From Dolomedes plantarius (lineage: Eukaryota > Arthropoda > Arachnida > Araneae > Dolomedidae): a stretch of DNA of 64,000 bases. Under the pieces are notes generated by a model that saw only the letters and a program-made list of their open reading frames with translations, did no database searches and had not been told where the DNA came from. Of the stretch, positions 53,092 to 62,928 are shown piece after piece. The position numbers were made by a program, and so were the translations under genes. Within the stretch, counting starts at the first letter, position 1. Every line of letters starts with the position of its first letter. Location of the stretch: the NCBI GenBank assembly GCA_907164885.2, contig OU015490.1:209473478-209537477 (forward strand). The letters are read 5' to 3'.

Positions 53092-53411
53092 GAAAACATC
53101 ATTTGCATTGTTAACAGTAGAAAGACAGGAATTTTTTTTCTTACTAAAGAGACAGAACGCCATCTTTTTCACGGTTAAAAATTAAAACAAGAATTTAAAA
53201 TATTTAATGTTTTTTTTAATGATTAAATGCTTTAAATTTTGAAATATTTCAGAAAACATCATTTGCATTGTTAACACTAGAAAAACGGGAATTTTTTTTC
53301 TTACTAAAGAGACAGAACGCCATCTTTTTCACGGTTAAAAATGAAAACAAGAATTTAAAATATTTAATGTTTTTTTTAATGATTAAATACTTTAAATTTT
53401 GAAATATTTCA
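53092..53411. repeat. 160-bp tandem duplication
   Basis: 53092-53251 and 53252-53411 are nearly identical (AAAACATCATTTGCATTGTT ... AAATTTTGAAATATTTC), differing at only a few bases. This is a recent tandem duplication with no coding frame. Confidence 0.95.
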
Positions 53412-53869
53412 TACCAGTATATAATAAATTAGTATATATTTAGATATATTTTTATGCAGGTATCCCGAGCTGACAACCTGGCATGGTTTATCCCTAAAAA
53501 TATATGCATGGTTTGTGCAGTACTTATTTTTCAACACCAATATTTCCGAAGAGCCAATATTTCTGTTATTTGCAAAAGGGGGAAGAGACGACAAGTAACT
53601 AACATTTTTCCGGCATTATTTTAAAGATTTCTACCTGTTTTCTTTATTGATGTCAAATTGACGGCTTTAAGTCTTAGCAATTGTACAACACATTTTCTCC
53701 CCCTCTTTACTATCGAATATAATTTTGTAAATGTGTGTGCATATTTAGCGAAAAATTAGAAAAAATCATAAAATTTCAGAAGCTTGAGGACATAAATACA
53801 GACATAGCGCTCATTAGTATGTCCAGAACCGACAAAATGACGGCAGCCGAATTTCTAGTGTTAATAGAA

Positions 53870-54110
53870 AACGCCCGAGTTATCAGAATGGTTAACGCGT
53901 TCGAATTCGGGCGAAGGGAACTCATTTCGATAGCCGACAAGCGTCCCTGAATGTATTTGTGTGTGAGCTGGGTATTGGCACAATAAATTCATTGGATATT
54001 TCTTCCATATGGTAAGTCGGCGGAGGAAAGAAGGAGAGCGTCAAATGTCGCCCCTGGGGATGATTGGTGAAAATTGAGTTGTCACAAGGGAGCAATGTTG
54101 ACTCGTGTTT
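53870..54110 (+). mobile_element. Second, diverged tRNA-derived SINE copy
   Basis: ATCAGAATGGTTAACGCG aligns with the A-box region and CATTTCGATAGCCGAC with the B-box region of the copy at 52735-52978. The end CAAGGGAGCAATGTTGACT is shared. The two copies are inverted relative to each other, 0.9 kb apart. The open frame at 53750-53950 runs into this SINE and is therefore not taken as a gene. Confidence 0.55.
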
Positions 54111-54140
54111 TCCCAGTAAATTTAGTAAAACAATTACCAT

Positions 54141-55230
54141 GGTAAAAAGAGCGAAAAGTGCCGGATAAGTGCTACTGCAATAACAACAACATTAACAGAA
54201 AAGAGGTAAAAGCAAGAGGTAAACATGTTTCGTAATTAAACAGTCTTTACTTTCGAGACATGGAAAATTTCTTTAAAGCTAATTTTAGTAAATAAAATTT
54301 GATTTTTTTCCACCAACTCATATTATCAAGGAAAAACTAAAAAAGGGACGATTCTACATCAGTCCAGTTGATAAAATCTCGTCAGCGATTGACAATAAAC
54401 ATATTACATTTAGATCAAATATCTTATGTATCTTAAAGATTTTATTGTGTATTTCTGCAGGTTGATCCTAGATGATGATCATCAATGTTATAGAAAAGTT
54501 CATACAATTTGAAATAAACAGAATATCTTAAACATGGTAATTTATGGAATGACCATTTTACTTATGCAGATTTTGCCTTTATCTGAATAATGTGTATATC
54601 CTACATACTAAGTTAAAACATTTCAACTTCTCTTACTTTTCTTATAACAGTATTGCTAATAAAAACATCTATTACACTTCGCATAAACGTACAAAGTCAG
54701 ACGTACAAAGTCATTTGGACGTCTGATCTTTGATCCAACGATCTAATCACGCTGCGTCGTGTAAATGACTGTGCAAAGTGACTGCCCGATATAGCGAATT
54801 AACCCTGAATGATTTTAAACAGTCTTGTCCTGGAACTGTAATAGAAATGTCTAGTCTACGTTAGGTGTTTAATATGGCCATTGTTACGGTTGCAACTTAA
54901 TTGTAATGTCACAGTGCGACGCATGATATTGATGTCACAACAATGTTCAGGAGGTAATAGGTGCAAATGTGTAGATATTACTTATACGGCATTTCATGAA
55001 ATTTTAAGGTTGAATGTATTCATATTGAAATATCAAACGCAATAGATTACAAGGTATTATAAGCTAAAATAATTCGACTAAGGAACGAGACAACTATTAA
55101 AGCTTCATTCTGTAAATTTTTGGAACATCTGAGAAGACGAAAACCAATAATTCCGAAAGAAGAATGTCACTTTTAAAAAACTTGAATGGAACACATTTCT
55201 TTTCAGAATAGCGGTATTTCCGATACATAA
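54141..55230. other. No gene seen
   Basis: AT-rich sequence without recognised frames, repeats or transposon ends. Confidence 0.55.
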
Positions 55231-55443
<213 letters not shown>

Positions 55444-55469
55444 TTATTTATTGTATGTATGTATTTATA

Positions 55470-57231
55470 CATGGTGTCCATAATTAAACTTCCCTAATTT
55501 AAAGTTGTTTACAGTCGAAACTATTGTTCAGAAAGTTATGAAATTTTGTGTAGGACATATTGAAGGGGTGGGAATTTGTTTGAGCGAATAAATAAATTAT
55601 TTTAAAATTTCAACACCAGAGGACGATATTTGGATTCCTTACACATTTACGACTGGTTCTTTACTTAAGATTTCACCATCTTTTTATCCATATATCACCC
55701 AAACACAATAATTCATACTCATTAAATTTTACAACTTTAAAGTGATTGTAAAGTCGATCGGAAACTTGTTCGATAACTAATTTTCGGACAAATGATTTGA
55801 AGGACCGAAGAAGAAACAAATATGCAAACTAATTTTTTGTCGACGTAGAGCAGAAGCTGTTATAAAACCTAGAAACTTTCATGGAGATTTTGTTTTCAGC
55901 TTGCTTGCTATTGCTAATCAGAATGTCATTGTTACGATTACCATTGATTTGTTAGGAAATTTGTTTTACCAAATCGATAATTCAGCACTAGTTGCTCTAC
56001 GAAAATTTCGGAGTTTGAAAGGGATACGAAAAGGTCCATTGACTGTTAAAGGTCTTCGATTAATGGTGGCTAAAATTGAAAATTCTGGTTCTTGTGACAT
56101 ATGTTCTGGAAGAGGAAGGAAACCTGTTTCCGCCGAAGCCGTAGAGAAGGTTTCGCTTCAGGTGGAAGAGAACAAAGCTTCAAACGAACAGGCTAGAACC
56201 AGTGTCCGTCGTGTGGCAGAAGCATTGGAACTGCACCATTCAACTACCTAGAATTGTCACGTGGTATATCCTCCGGTATTATCCGTACAAGCTTCAATTT
56301 GTGCAGAGGTTGCTTACACATGATTTCGAGATTTGACAGCGGTTCTCACTTCGGTTTCTTACTCGCTTTGAGGTTGATGCAGAATGGCCTTGGAATTTCC
56401 TTTGGACAGACGAAGCACACTTTTATCTGGACGGTTTGGTGAATACTCACAACTGCCGAATTTGGGAACCAGAAAATCAGCATTTAATCTTAGATGTTCC
56501 GATGCATTCACCGAAAGTAACCGCGTGGAGTGGATTTTCTGCATTTTTTATTCTCGGCCCGTATTTCTTTGAGGAATTAAGTCCTAGAGGTCCAGTAACA
56601 TGCTCGGTCACCGGGGAGCGATATGCAACCTTGTTACTGCATAAAATTGTTCCGGATCTGCAATATCGTCAGTGCCTTTCACGCACAATTTTTATGCAAA
56701 ATTGAGATCCTCCACACAATAGCCTTCGTGTTAAGAACGTTCTCAAAAACCACTTTACAGAAGAACGTGTGATCAGCCACCACTTTCCAAATGTGTGGCC
56801 ACCCCGATCCCCAGACCTCAACCCATGTTACTTTTGGCTTTGGGGGCATGTGAAACATCTAGTCAGTCTTGAAAAACGAAGGTACCTGATCTGAAAGACA
56901 GCATTTCACGACATGTTCTCAGCATTCCCCCTGCACATTGCGGTCGACTGTAAGATATGCTATCTTACTTTTTCAAATGGTAGATGAAAATGATGGCGAT
57001 CATGTTCAACATGTCTTGTTGTAATTATTTTTTTTAACTGTAGTAAATGCTGGCTAAATGTGTAATTCCTCAAAAACACCTTCTGGTGGTGAAATTTTGT
57101 GGTAATTTTTTATTCTCTCAAACAAATTCCCATCCCTTCCTTATGTCCTACACAGAATTTCATAACTTTCTGAAGAATAGTTTCGATTGTAGACAACCTT
57201 ATAGTAGGGAAATTTAATTATGGACACCATG
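55470..57231 (+). mobile_element. Tc1/mariner-superfamily transposon (1.76 kb)
   Basis: Long inverted termini: CATGGTGTCCATAATTAAAC on the left and TTTAATTATGGACACCATG on the right. The inverted similarity continues for over 100 bp (GAAACTATTGTTCAGAAAGT with ACTTTCTGAAGAATAGTTTC). TA target duplications lie at 55468-55469 and 57232-57233. It contains one decayed transposase gene in the plus orientation. Confidence 0.93.
55901..57020 (+). pseudogene. Tc1/mariner-like DDE transposase pseudogene
   Basis: The N-terminal helix-turn-helix region includes ALVALRKFRSLKGIRKGPLT and GRGRKPVSAEAVEKVSLQVE (55990-56170), ending at a stop at 56249. After frame changes come the first catalytic block LWTDEAHFYLDGLVNTHNCR (about 56400-56460), then FMQN-stop-DPPHN at the second (about 56695), and SHHFPNVWPPRSPDLNPCYF then WLWG at the third (about 56775-56845). 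This set of motifs marks a family that is abundant in spiders and insects, often labelled Tc3-like or DUF4817 transposase. At least three lesions make it inactive. Confidence 0.88.
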
Positions 57232-57232
57232 T

Positions 57233-57258
<26 letters not shown>
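57233..57258. repeat. (CA)n microsatellite
   Basis: Thirteen CA units directly after the transposon's TA duplication. Confidence 0.93.
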
Positions 57259-57261
<3 letters not shown>

Positions 57262-57265
<4 letters not shown>

Positions 57266-57625
57266 CCCAACAAACACAGAGGCATCGGGCCGGGGCCGGA
57301 TGATTCCGGCCAGCCGATTTCTCCATTGCCGGGCCGGCGCATTAGGTCAGTATCGGATCCGTCACGGGCTTGTCCTCTCGCCCGCGACTTCCCCGTCGAG
57401 TACTGGGCCGCTTCCGGTAACAATGAAGCTATCGTACATCCGACTGCTTACCTTGATTGAACCGCAAACTTCCCGTCGATGTGGACATACAGCCGCACCA
57501 TTGCCGGAGGCTGACGGGCCGGTTACGGGAGCAATAATTCGTGTCGACAGGCCGTCAAATACCCATCTCGAAACCATCAAAGCGCCGTCGATCAGGGTTA
57601 CTTTCCAGTGCTGGGCCATAATTGG
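57262..57625. other. GC-rich island of unknown origin
   Basis: About 360 bp of clearly GC-rich, CpG-containing sequence in an AT-rich window, with repeated GGGCCGG/CCGGCC words near the left. Overlapping open frames on both strands (57300-57656 plus; 57362-57619 minus) are as expected from GC-rich DNA lacking stop codons and show no recognisable domain. It could be a GC-rich SINE-like or transposon-borne module. The edges are sharp: CA repeat on the left, AT-rich sequence on the right. Confidence 0.6.
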
Positions 57626-57997
57626 AATTCCGACAGATTTTCTAAGTTTTTCTTAGACCCCTTCCTTTCACATGCTTTTTATTTTTATTAATGAGATTGT
57701 TTATGATAACAGTACTTAACAGTGTTTATGATAACATTTGATATACATCAGATGATGTATATCTGATATATATCTGTAGATATCAGATGTTATATATATA
57801 ATACTTGATATATATAACATCTGATATCTACCCTTACACTTTATTTCTATTTTTTTCTGGCTCTCCATGTATAACTAGTATTAATATTTTTAACTTTTCT
57901 CTTTTTCTCGTGTATTTTCAGGTAATAGAAAATATTAATCTCTGCTAAAACCTAAAATTTTTGTTCAGAATAATCCTTTAAAATTATATTTTGTACA

Positions 57998-58660
57998 TGT
58001 TATTTTAAGTAAAGAGCGTAAATGTTTTCGAGACAAGAAAATTATAATATTTTCCATAGAGGAAATTTATTTCATTCTTCTCAAAGTTAAAAGTGAGGTG
58101 TATTATATATTTGAAAACCAGGAATTACCTGATTATATAACTTTAATTGTTATAATTTATTTGAAAATGATTTAAAATTAAAATTGAATGTTGTTCAATG
58201 TTTTATAAATTTTGTTCAGTACTATTTTAGTAGTTGACAAGTGAAAACATTTCATAGTTTTGCATATCAAAGAATGGTTCATTGTTAAAGCTTAGCTGTT
58301 CAAGAAATATTTTGTTTTGAGACATCTTCAAATACGTCTTGATAAGTTTATTCTTTGGTGATAAAAATAATAATATTCTGTCATCCTACAGTCTTATATT
58401 GCTGAATACGATAAGACTGAAAAAAGGACTGAACAAAATTTATAAAACATTCAACTACATTCAATTTTAATTTTAAATCATTTTCAAATAAATTATATAA
58501 ATTAAGATTATATAATCGGGTAATTCGTGATTTTCAAATGTATATTACACCTCACTTTTAACTTTGAGAAGAATGAAATAAATTTCCTCTATGGAAAATA
58601 TTATAATTTTCTTATCTTGAGAAAATTTACGAAGTTTACTTAAAATAACAAGTACAAAAT
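57998..58660. repeat. Long inverted repeat (~230-bp arms)
   Basis: The left arm, about 57998-58228, contains TATAATATTTTCCATAGAGG, TCTCAAAGTTAAAAGTGAGG and TTTAAAATTAAAATTGAATG. It is matched in reverse complement at about 58430-58660, with roughly 200 bp between. It lies just downstream (minus strand) of the PQ-loop-like exon's donor site and would be in its intron. Confidence 0.9.
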
Positions 58661-58670
58661 ATAAACATAC

Positions 58671-58851
58671 CTTTCGGTCATTGTCCAATGACGGTATATT
58701 AACAAAATGTTGGAAATAAAAAAAATCCCACATCCCACACAGTCGAGCATCATGTAGAGAACTGAAGACATTAACTGTGTAGGAAGATAATTGGCATAAA
58801 TAGCGTGCGCCAAATGTTTCGCCAAAACAAAATCGCCAATTTTTATACGTC
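58671..58851 (-). CDS. Candidate internal exon, PQ-loop (SLC66-like) membrane protein
   Basis: On the minus strand a candidate exon starts after TTTTACACAG (acceptor at 58852-58853). It ends ACCGAAAG before GTATGT (donor GT at 58669-58670). The frame reads GDFVLAKHLAHAIYANYLPT, then QLMSSVLYMMLDCVGCGIFF, then ISNILLIYRHWT: hydrophobic helices around LPTQ, with x6-Y-x3-D spacing after the motif, as in PQ-loop transporters such as lysosomal SLC66A1. Those proteins carry cationic amino acids or cystine across lysosomal membranes. The length before LPTQ is a few residues longer than usual, and a short stretch (TTTCGCCAAAACAAAA) resembles a nearby repeat. No neighbouring exon was found, so the assignment is tentative. 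Confidence 0.38.
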
Positions 58852-58959
58852 CTGTGTAAAATATTGGCGACTGCCCCAGAGCATTCCCGTCTATTTTTAG
58901 AAGTACCCCCACTCATTCTCAGACCTTTGTGTCGTCCCTCCGTGGACGCTCCTTGCACG

Positions 58960-59110
58960 TGCAAGGACCGTTTTCTGAGAATGGGTTCACCCCCCGTTTC
59001 GCCGACACTGAAATTTCCTTCCCCCTCTCGTTGAAAAAATCCCCAAAAAGAGGAAAATCACCACCCCCGTTTCGCCAACACAAAAATGCTTTCCTCCTTC
59101 TCGTTGATAA
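58960..59110. repeat. Left GC-rich inverted arm (possible MULE terminus)
   Basis: CACCCCCCGTTTCGCCGACA and GAAATTTCCTTCCCCC match, in reverse complement, GGAAATTTTGTGTCGGCGAA and ACGGGGTGGACACC at about 62320-62355. A second, diverged copy of the motif (CCCCGTTTCGCCAACACAAA) lies at about 59055. The pair bounds about 3.4 kb containing the hAT and FLYWCH relics. Confidence 0.55.
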
Positions 59111-59201
59111 ATGTTTATTTACAAACTACACTCCTCGCCTGGAGCGAACTGCTCCAGGCTCACGAATCATGGGGGGTGCAAAATTAGAAAGGGTGAAATA
59201 A

Positions 59202-59995
59202 AAATTTGTGAAAACTTTTGTATAAAAAATTCGATTTGTCAGATTTTCTATGAAATATACAAAAAATAAATGAAATATTTTTTAGATAAATAAAACAAAG
59301 CTTTTAAATATATTAGTATGCACTTGACTGAAATCATAACTTTGATTTCAGAAAATATTCATTATAAATTTAACATTTTATAGACCTATAAAAATGCATG
59401 ATGATTGCTAAGAATGTTTGAAATCACTACTATAGGCATTTACTATGCGTATCGTAAGTTGCGTTTTACAGCAAAAAAGTTACATGCATCCGGGAAATCC
59501 CACGAGCGTAAGTTAACATTGGCGCAGAATCGAGGCAAATATTCGGGATTTTTTTAAAGCAAGCGTAGTATTTAGAGTTTCATATTCCCTTTATTTTGTG
59601 CAGTGTAAGGATTTGAAATTGATTCTGTAATGAATGTATTATATAATTTTTAAAACATATTGAGTGCACTGGAGATTGTAATTTATTGTTCCGTTTAATT
59701 GACTTTGTAAAATTTATGGCTATTTTACTAAATTTCTTATATACAGTGTGCTTTTGGATTCATCAACGTAAAATTTTAAAAGTAAATGGTTTGTTTATAA
59801 ATTATTATGTTAATTAAGGTTGCAACAAACAAAATAATATTTAGTTTTATAACGTAAGAAAATAAAATCGTTTTTAAAATTTTAAAAGTAATAAAAAAAT
59901 TATCAACAATTAACAGATATATTTATATATATTCTGTTAATCAAATTCTGTTAATAAATACCATATATTTATATATGTATTGTAGGTACTTAGAG
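59202..59995. other. No gene seen
   Basis: AT-rich sequence before the hAT reading frame. The left terminus of the hAT element should lie here or just upstream (a GGGGGGTGCAAAATTAG stretch at about 59170 is a candidate), but it is not clearly defined. Confidence 0.45.
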
Positions 59996-61080
59996 ATGTC
60001 AAAAAAAAAAAACTAAGTGGGGCTCAGTTTAGAAAACGAAGAATAGAAATGTAAGAAGCCGAAAAGGAAGTTTTAATGAAAGTTGCTAAAATATGAACAT
60101 TTTTTAAAACGGTCGATTCAAATAATACACTCGTTGAATTTTAGTGGAAACAAATCGCAAGCTCAAGGCAATAATTCTCCAGACAAAACAGATACAGACA
60201 TTAGGAATATTTCTGCGCCTGAAACAATTCAAACAGAAAGTGAAATTCTTCCACAACACATTGATATAGAAATAGACTCGTCTGACAAAGAAAAATTTTT
60301 AGAACAATTATTTTGATAGTTGTGCAAAGTAAAATACTCGAACCTATTAATACAGTCTCGAAAATGCTGCAAGGTACTCATGAAGATATAGAGAAATCCG
60401 CTGAGATGCTTTCGTCACTCCTAACCCAATTCCAGAACTTATGGAATAATTGGGAGTTTGTTAAAAAACGATACCCTTGAGTTATCAGCTGTATGGAATA
60501 TTAAACCTTGTTTTCCCCCAAAAAGATGAGTCTTGTGAAAAGATTCTTTGCTTAATTACAAGTAGATGCACTCATTGAAGACAGTGAACCATATTTCAAA
60601 GTCGAGGTGTTTTATAAAGTAATGGATTTAATAATTAATCAATTTACTATTAGATTTGAATCCATTTGACAGTTATGTACACTTTTTAAATGTTTATCAC
60701 TTGCATATCTCACCGCGTCACTTGATAAAAGTATTCTGGAAGGATCAGAATTGTTACAATCGGCATATCTTTCCAATATTTCACCTAATTTTGGACCTCA
60801 ATTGCTTCGATTTAAAATGTGCTTTTATATTCAATTAAAACAAATTACTTTAATACGCGAAATTGCTGAACTACTTTTAATTCACACCGCAGACTCAAGT
60901 AGCTTCTTTGACATAATTACAGCTTGCCTGATATTTTCACTTTACCGGTGACGATGACGACAGCAGAAAGAAGTTTTTCAAAGCTTAAATTAATCAAAAC
61001 ATTTTAGAAGCATCATGTCACAACACCGTCTTAACTCATTGACCACTATATAAATTGAAAAACAATAACTTTCCAACTTT
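59996..61080 (+). pseudogene. hAT transposase pseudogene (ZMYM1/TTF-type)
   Basis: The start ATG at 59996 gives MSKKKKLSGAQFRKRRIEM then a stop and EAEKEVLMKVAKI, the typical N-terminus of hAT proteins with TTF zinc fingers. The middle is largely deleted. A block with FKVEVFYKVMDLIINQFTIR (about 60595) precedes the C-terminal dimerisation domain, LPDIFTLPVTMTTAERSFSK and LKLIKTF-stop (about 60925-61005). hAT enzymes are cut-and-paste transposases. The catalytic core here is lost and stops are numerous. Confidence 0.8.
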
Positions 61081-61384
61081 ATCTGGAGAAATTGATTGAT
61101 CGATTTGCAAACGAAAAAGTGAGAAAACGACAAGTTTTTATGTGGAAACTAAACATGTATAAGTGCATTTTGACAATACAGTTTATAAAATATGTAGTAA
61201 ATATTAGTAGGAACTCCGTACTTAAAGAATAATAATTTGTTTTATTATTATAGTAATATTTATTAAATTGAATATCTTAATGTTGAAATGTCTTTAATTT
61301 CAATTTAAGTGTTATTAAGTAAGATTTTAAATCTAAATAAGAGGATCAGATAGAAAACAAATTTCGCCAGAACTCTTCCGAGAA

Positions 61385-61443
61385 ACAATGGGGCGCACTG
61401 ATTGTATTTGCTCCAGGGCGCTGAATATGTAGCTACACCACTG
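61385..61443. mobile_element. Right terminus of the hAT element
   Basis: Read in reverse complement the end is CAGTGGTGTAGCTACATATT followed by CAGCGCCC, a common hAT terminus (CAGTGGCGTAGCTA type). The 8-bp flank CTCTGCAT was not found at a left end. Confidence 0.65.
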
Positions 61444-61779
61444 CTCTGCATACTCATAAAGAAGAAATCTAGATGTCTTAAGGGGATGGTGGACTTTCAA
61501 ATTACCAAAAATCGAACAAAAATTGGAATTTTTTTGGGGTGTATTAATATTTTAAAAATATGTAAATATTGGAATAAAATGCATTTAAAATATATAATGA
61601 AAAGTAAAATGAAAACTTGGTGGTATTAGAAAAGTAAATATTAAAGGTAGGGGAAAAAATATCTTTTAAAGGGCTTTTTATCAAAATGAGTCATTTCCAG
61701 ATTTGCAAGTCTTTGAAATGCTCCTTGAGTCAATTTTTGACGAAGTCGAATATTCCTTAGTTCGTAATATAGACTAAAT

Positions 61780-62096
61780 ATGCTTTGGCTTACGTATAAG
61801 TATATAGTTACTTATATATTCTTGGAACTGGAACTGTCATTTCTGTGACGGCTATTTCTTTCAGTTTTGAAGATAAAGATTTTTGTTGGATTTCTTTAAT
61901 AGCCACCGTGTGCATGAAATCCGGAGGAACTCTTAAAAATATCTTTCTGTAAAACTATACGAGCTTTACATTTTGAATCCGAGGAGCACTTCCAGTAGCT
62001 CAAATTTTCTCTTTTCCTTTCTATGCGGAAAAGGAAATTTTGGTACTGCACTAAATTTCCGCCACGTTTTGATTTAATGAAAGAAATGTCGCTCAT
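61780..62096 (-). pseudogene. FLYWCH zinc-finger protein fragment (MULE-type transposase)
   Basis: ATG at 62094-62096 opens MSDISFIKSKRGGNLVQYQN, then RKRENLSYWKCSSDSKCKAR and HAH. This is the FLYWCH fold: aromatic/basic start, LSYW-K-C, a second C six residues on, and HxH. Past a frame change the sequence goes on with EIQQKSLSSKLKEIAVTEMT and, further, RNIRLRQKLTQGAF, as in Mutator-like (MULE) transposases after their FLYWCH domain. The catalytic DDE region is not found, so it is a relic. A host FLYWCH gene is less likely. Confidence 0.72.
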
Positions 62097-62309
62097 TTTA
62101 TCTCAAAATCAATGAAGTTCGACGCAAAACCCAAGAAATTAGACGCAAGCCAAAGAATTCGACGCAAAATCAAAAAATTCAAGTTCACCATGTGTTTGTG
62201 CACTTGTGCCTGCAATCTAGTTCCCAGAGCTATTTCCTGCAATGTCGAACCCACCAACCCTCTTCGACTTGAAATCCCTAAATATCTCAAAAGGGAAGCT
62301 TGAACGGGA

Positions 62310-62420
62310 AAAAAAGGGGGGAAGGAAATTTTGTGTCGGCGAAACGGGGTGGACACCGACACAAAGGAATCTTACGACCCCAAGCGAGGCGAGCACACAG
62401 CTGGCCGAGAGGGGGGGGGG
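62310..62420. repeat. Right GC-rich inverted arm
   Basis: Partner of the arm at 58960-59110 (GGAAATTTTGTGTCGGCGAA, ACGGGGTGG). It is followed by a G12 run (about 62409-62420). Confidence 0.55.
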
Positions 62421-62439
62421 GCGGATGCGCGGTTAAAAA

Positions 62440-62928
62440 AAATTAAAACTAATTTATTAGTAAAATAATGAATATAAAAATATTATCATTATGCTAGATA
62501 ACTACTTAGAGTTAAAAATGAATTTTACAAGAATAACTGGAAATAAACAAAACTACATTGGTTTTAAAAACGCTACTCCACGTAGCAACCAGTTGGGAAA
62601 TACATTTTTCGTTTTTGTTTTAACACGTTTTAACCCATCAAATAGCGTCGGTTAGGGCGGTTTTTGTCAGGTTGCAGGAAAATACTATTTTATGCCCTGA
62701 GCCTATAAATCACGACCCGGGATAATTTGCACTATATTAATTTTGAACGTGTCCACCTCAACAACTGAAAAACAAAGCTTTTTGTCTCTAATTTTTGTGC
62801 TGGATTTTGTGATTGCTGACCAATAAAAATATTTCACAGGTAAGGAAACTTGATGATATTTTTTCATTAAAATATCAGAGCACCTCACTAGAATCAGCAG
62901 AAATCCATCAAATATGCCTCATTATTTA
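62440..62928. other. No gene seen
   Basis: AT-rich spacer before the Tc1 element. A short minus-strand frame (62703-62888) has no recognisable feature. Confidence 0.5.

Noticed and set aside
53750..53950. 67-codon frame after a plausible splice acceptor, ending RRELISIADKRP
   Set aside because: Its 3' half aligns with the tRNA-derived head of the SINE at 52735-52978, so the open frame is probably accidental.
57300..57656. 118-residue frame in the GC-rich island
   Set aside because: Overlapping frames are open on both strands, as expected from stop-poor GC-rich DNA, and no motif is recognisable.
58545..58964. 139-residue minus-strand frame overlapping the PQ-loop-like exon
   Set aside because: It is in a different register, has no membrane-protein pattern and runs into the inverted repeat; the overlapping frame with LPTQ fits a family better.
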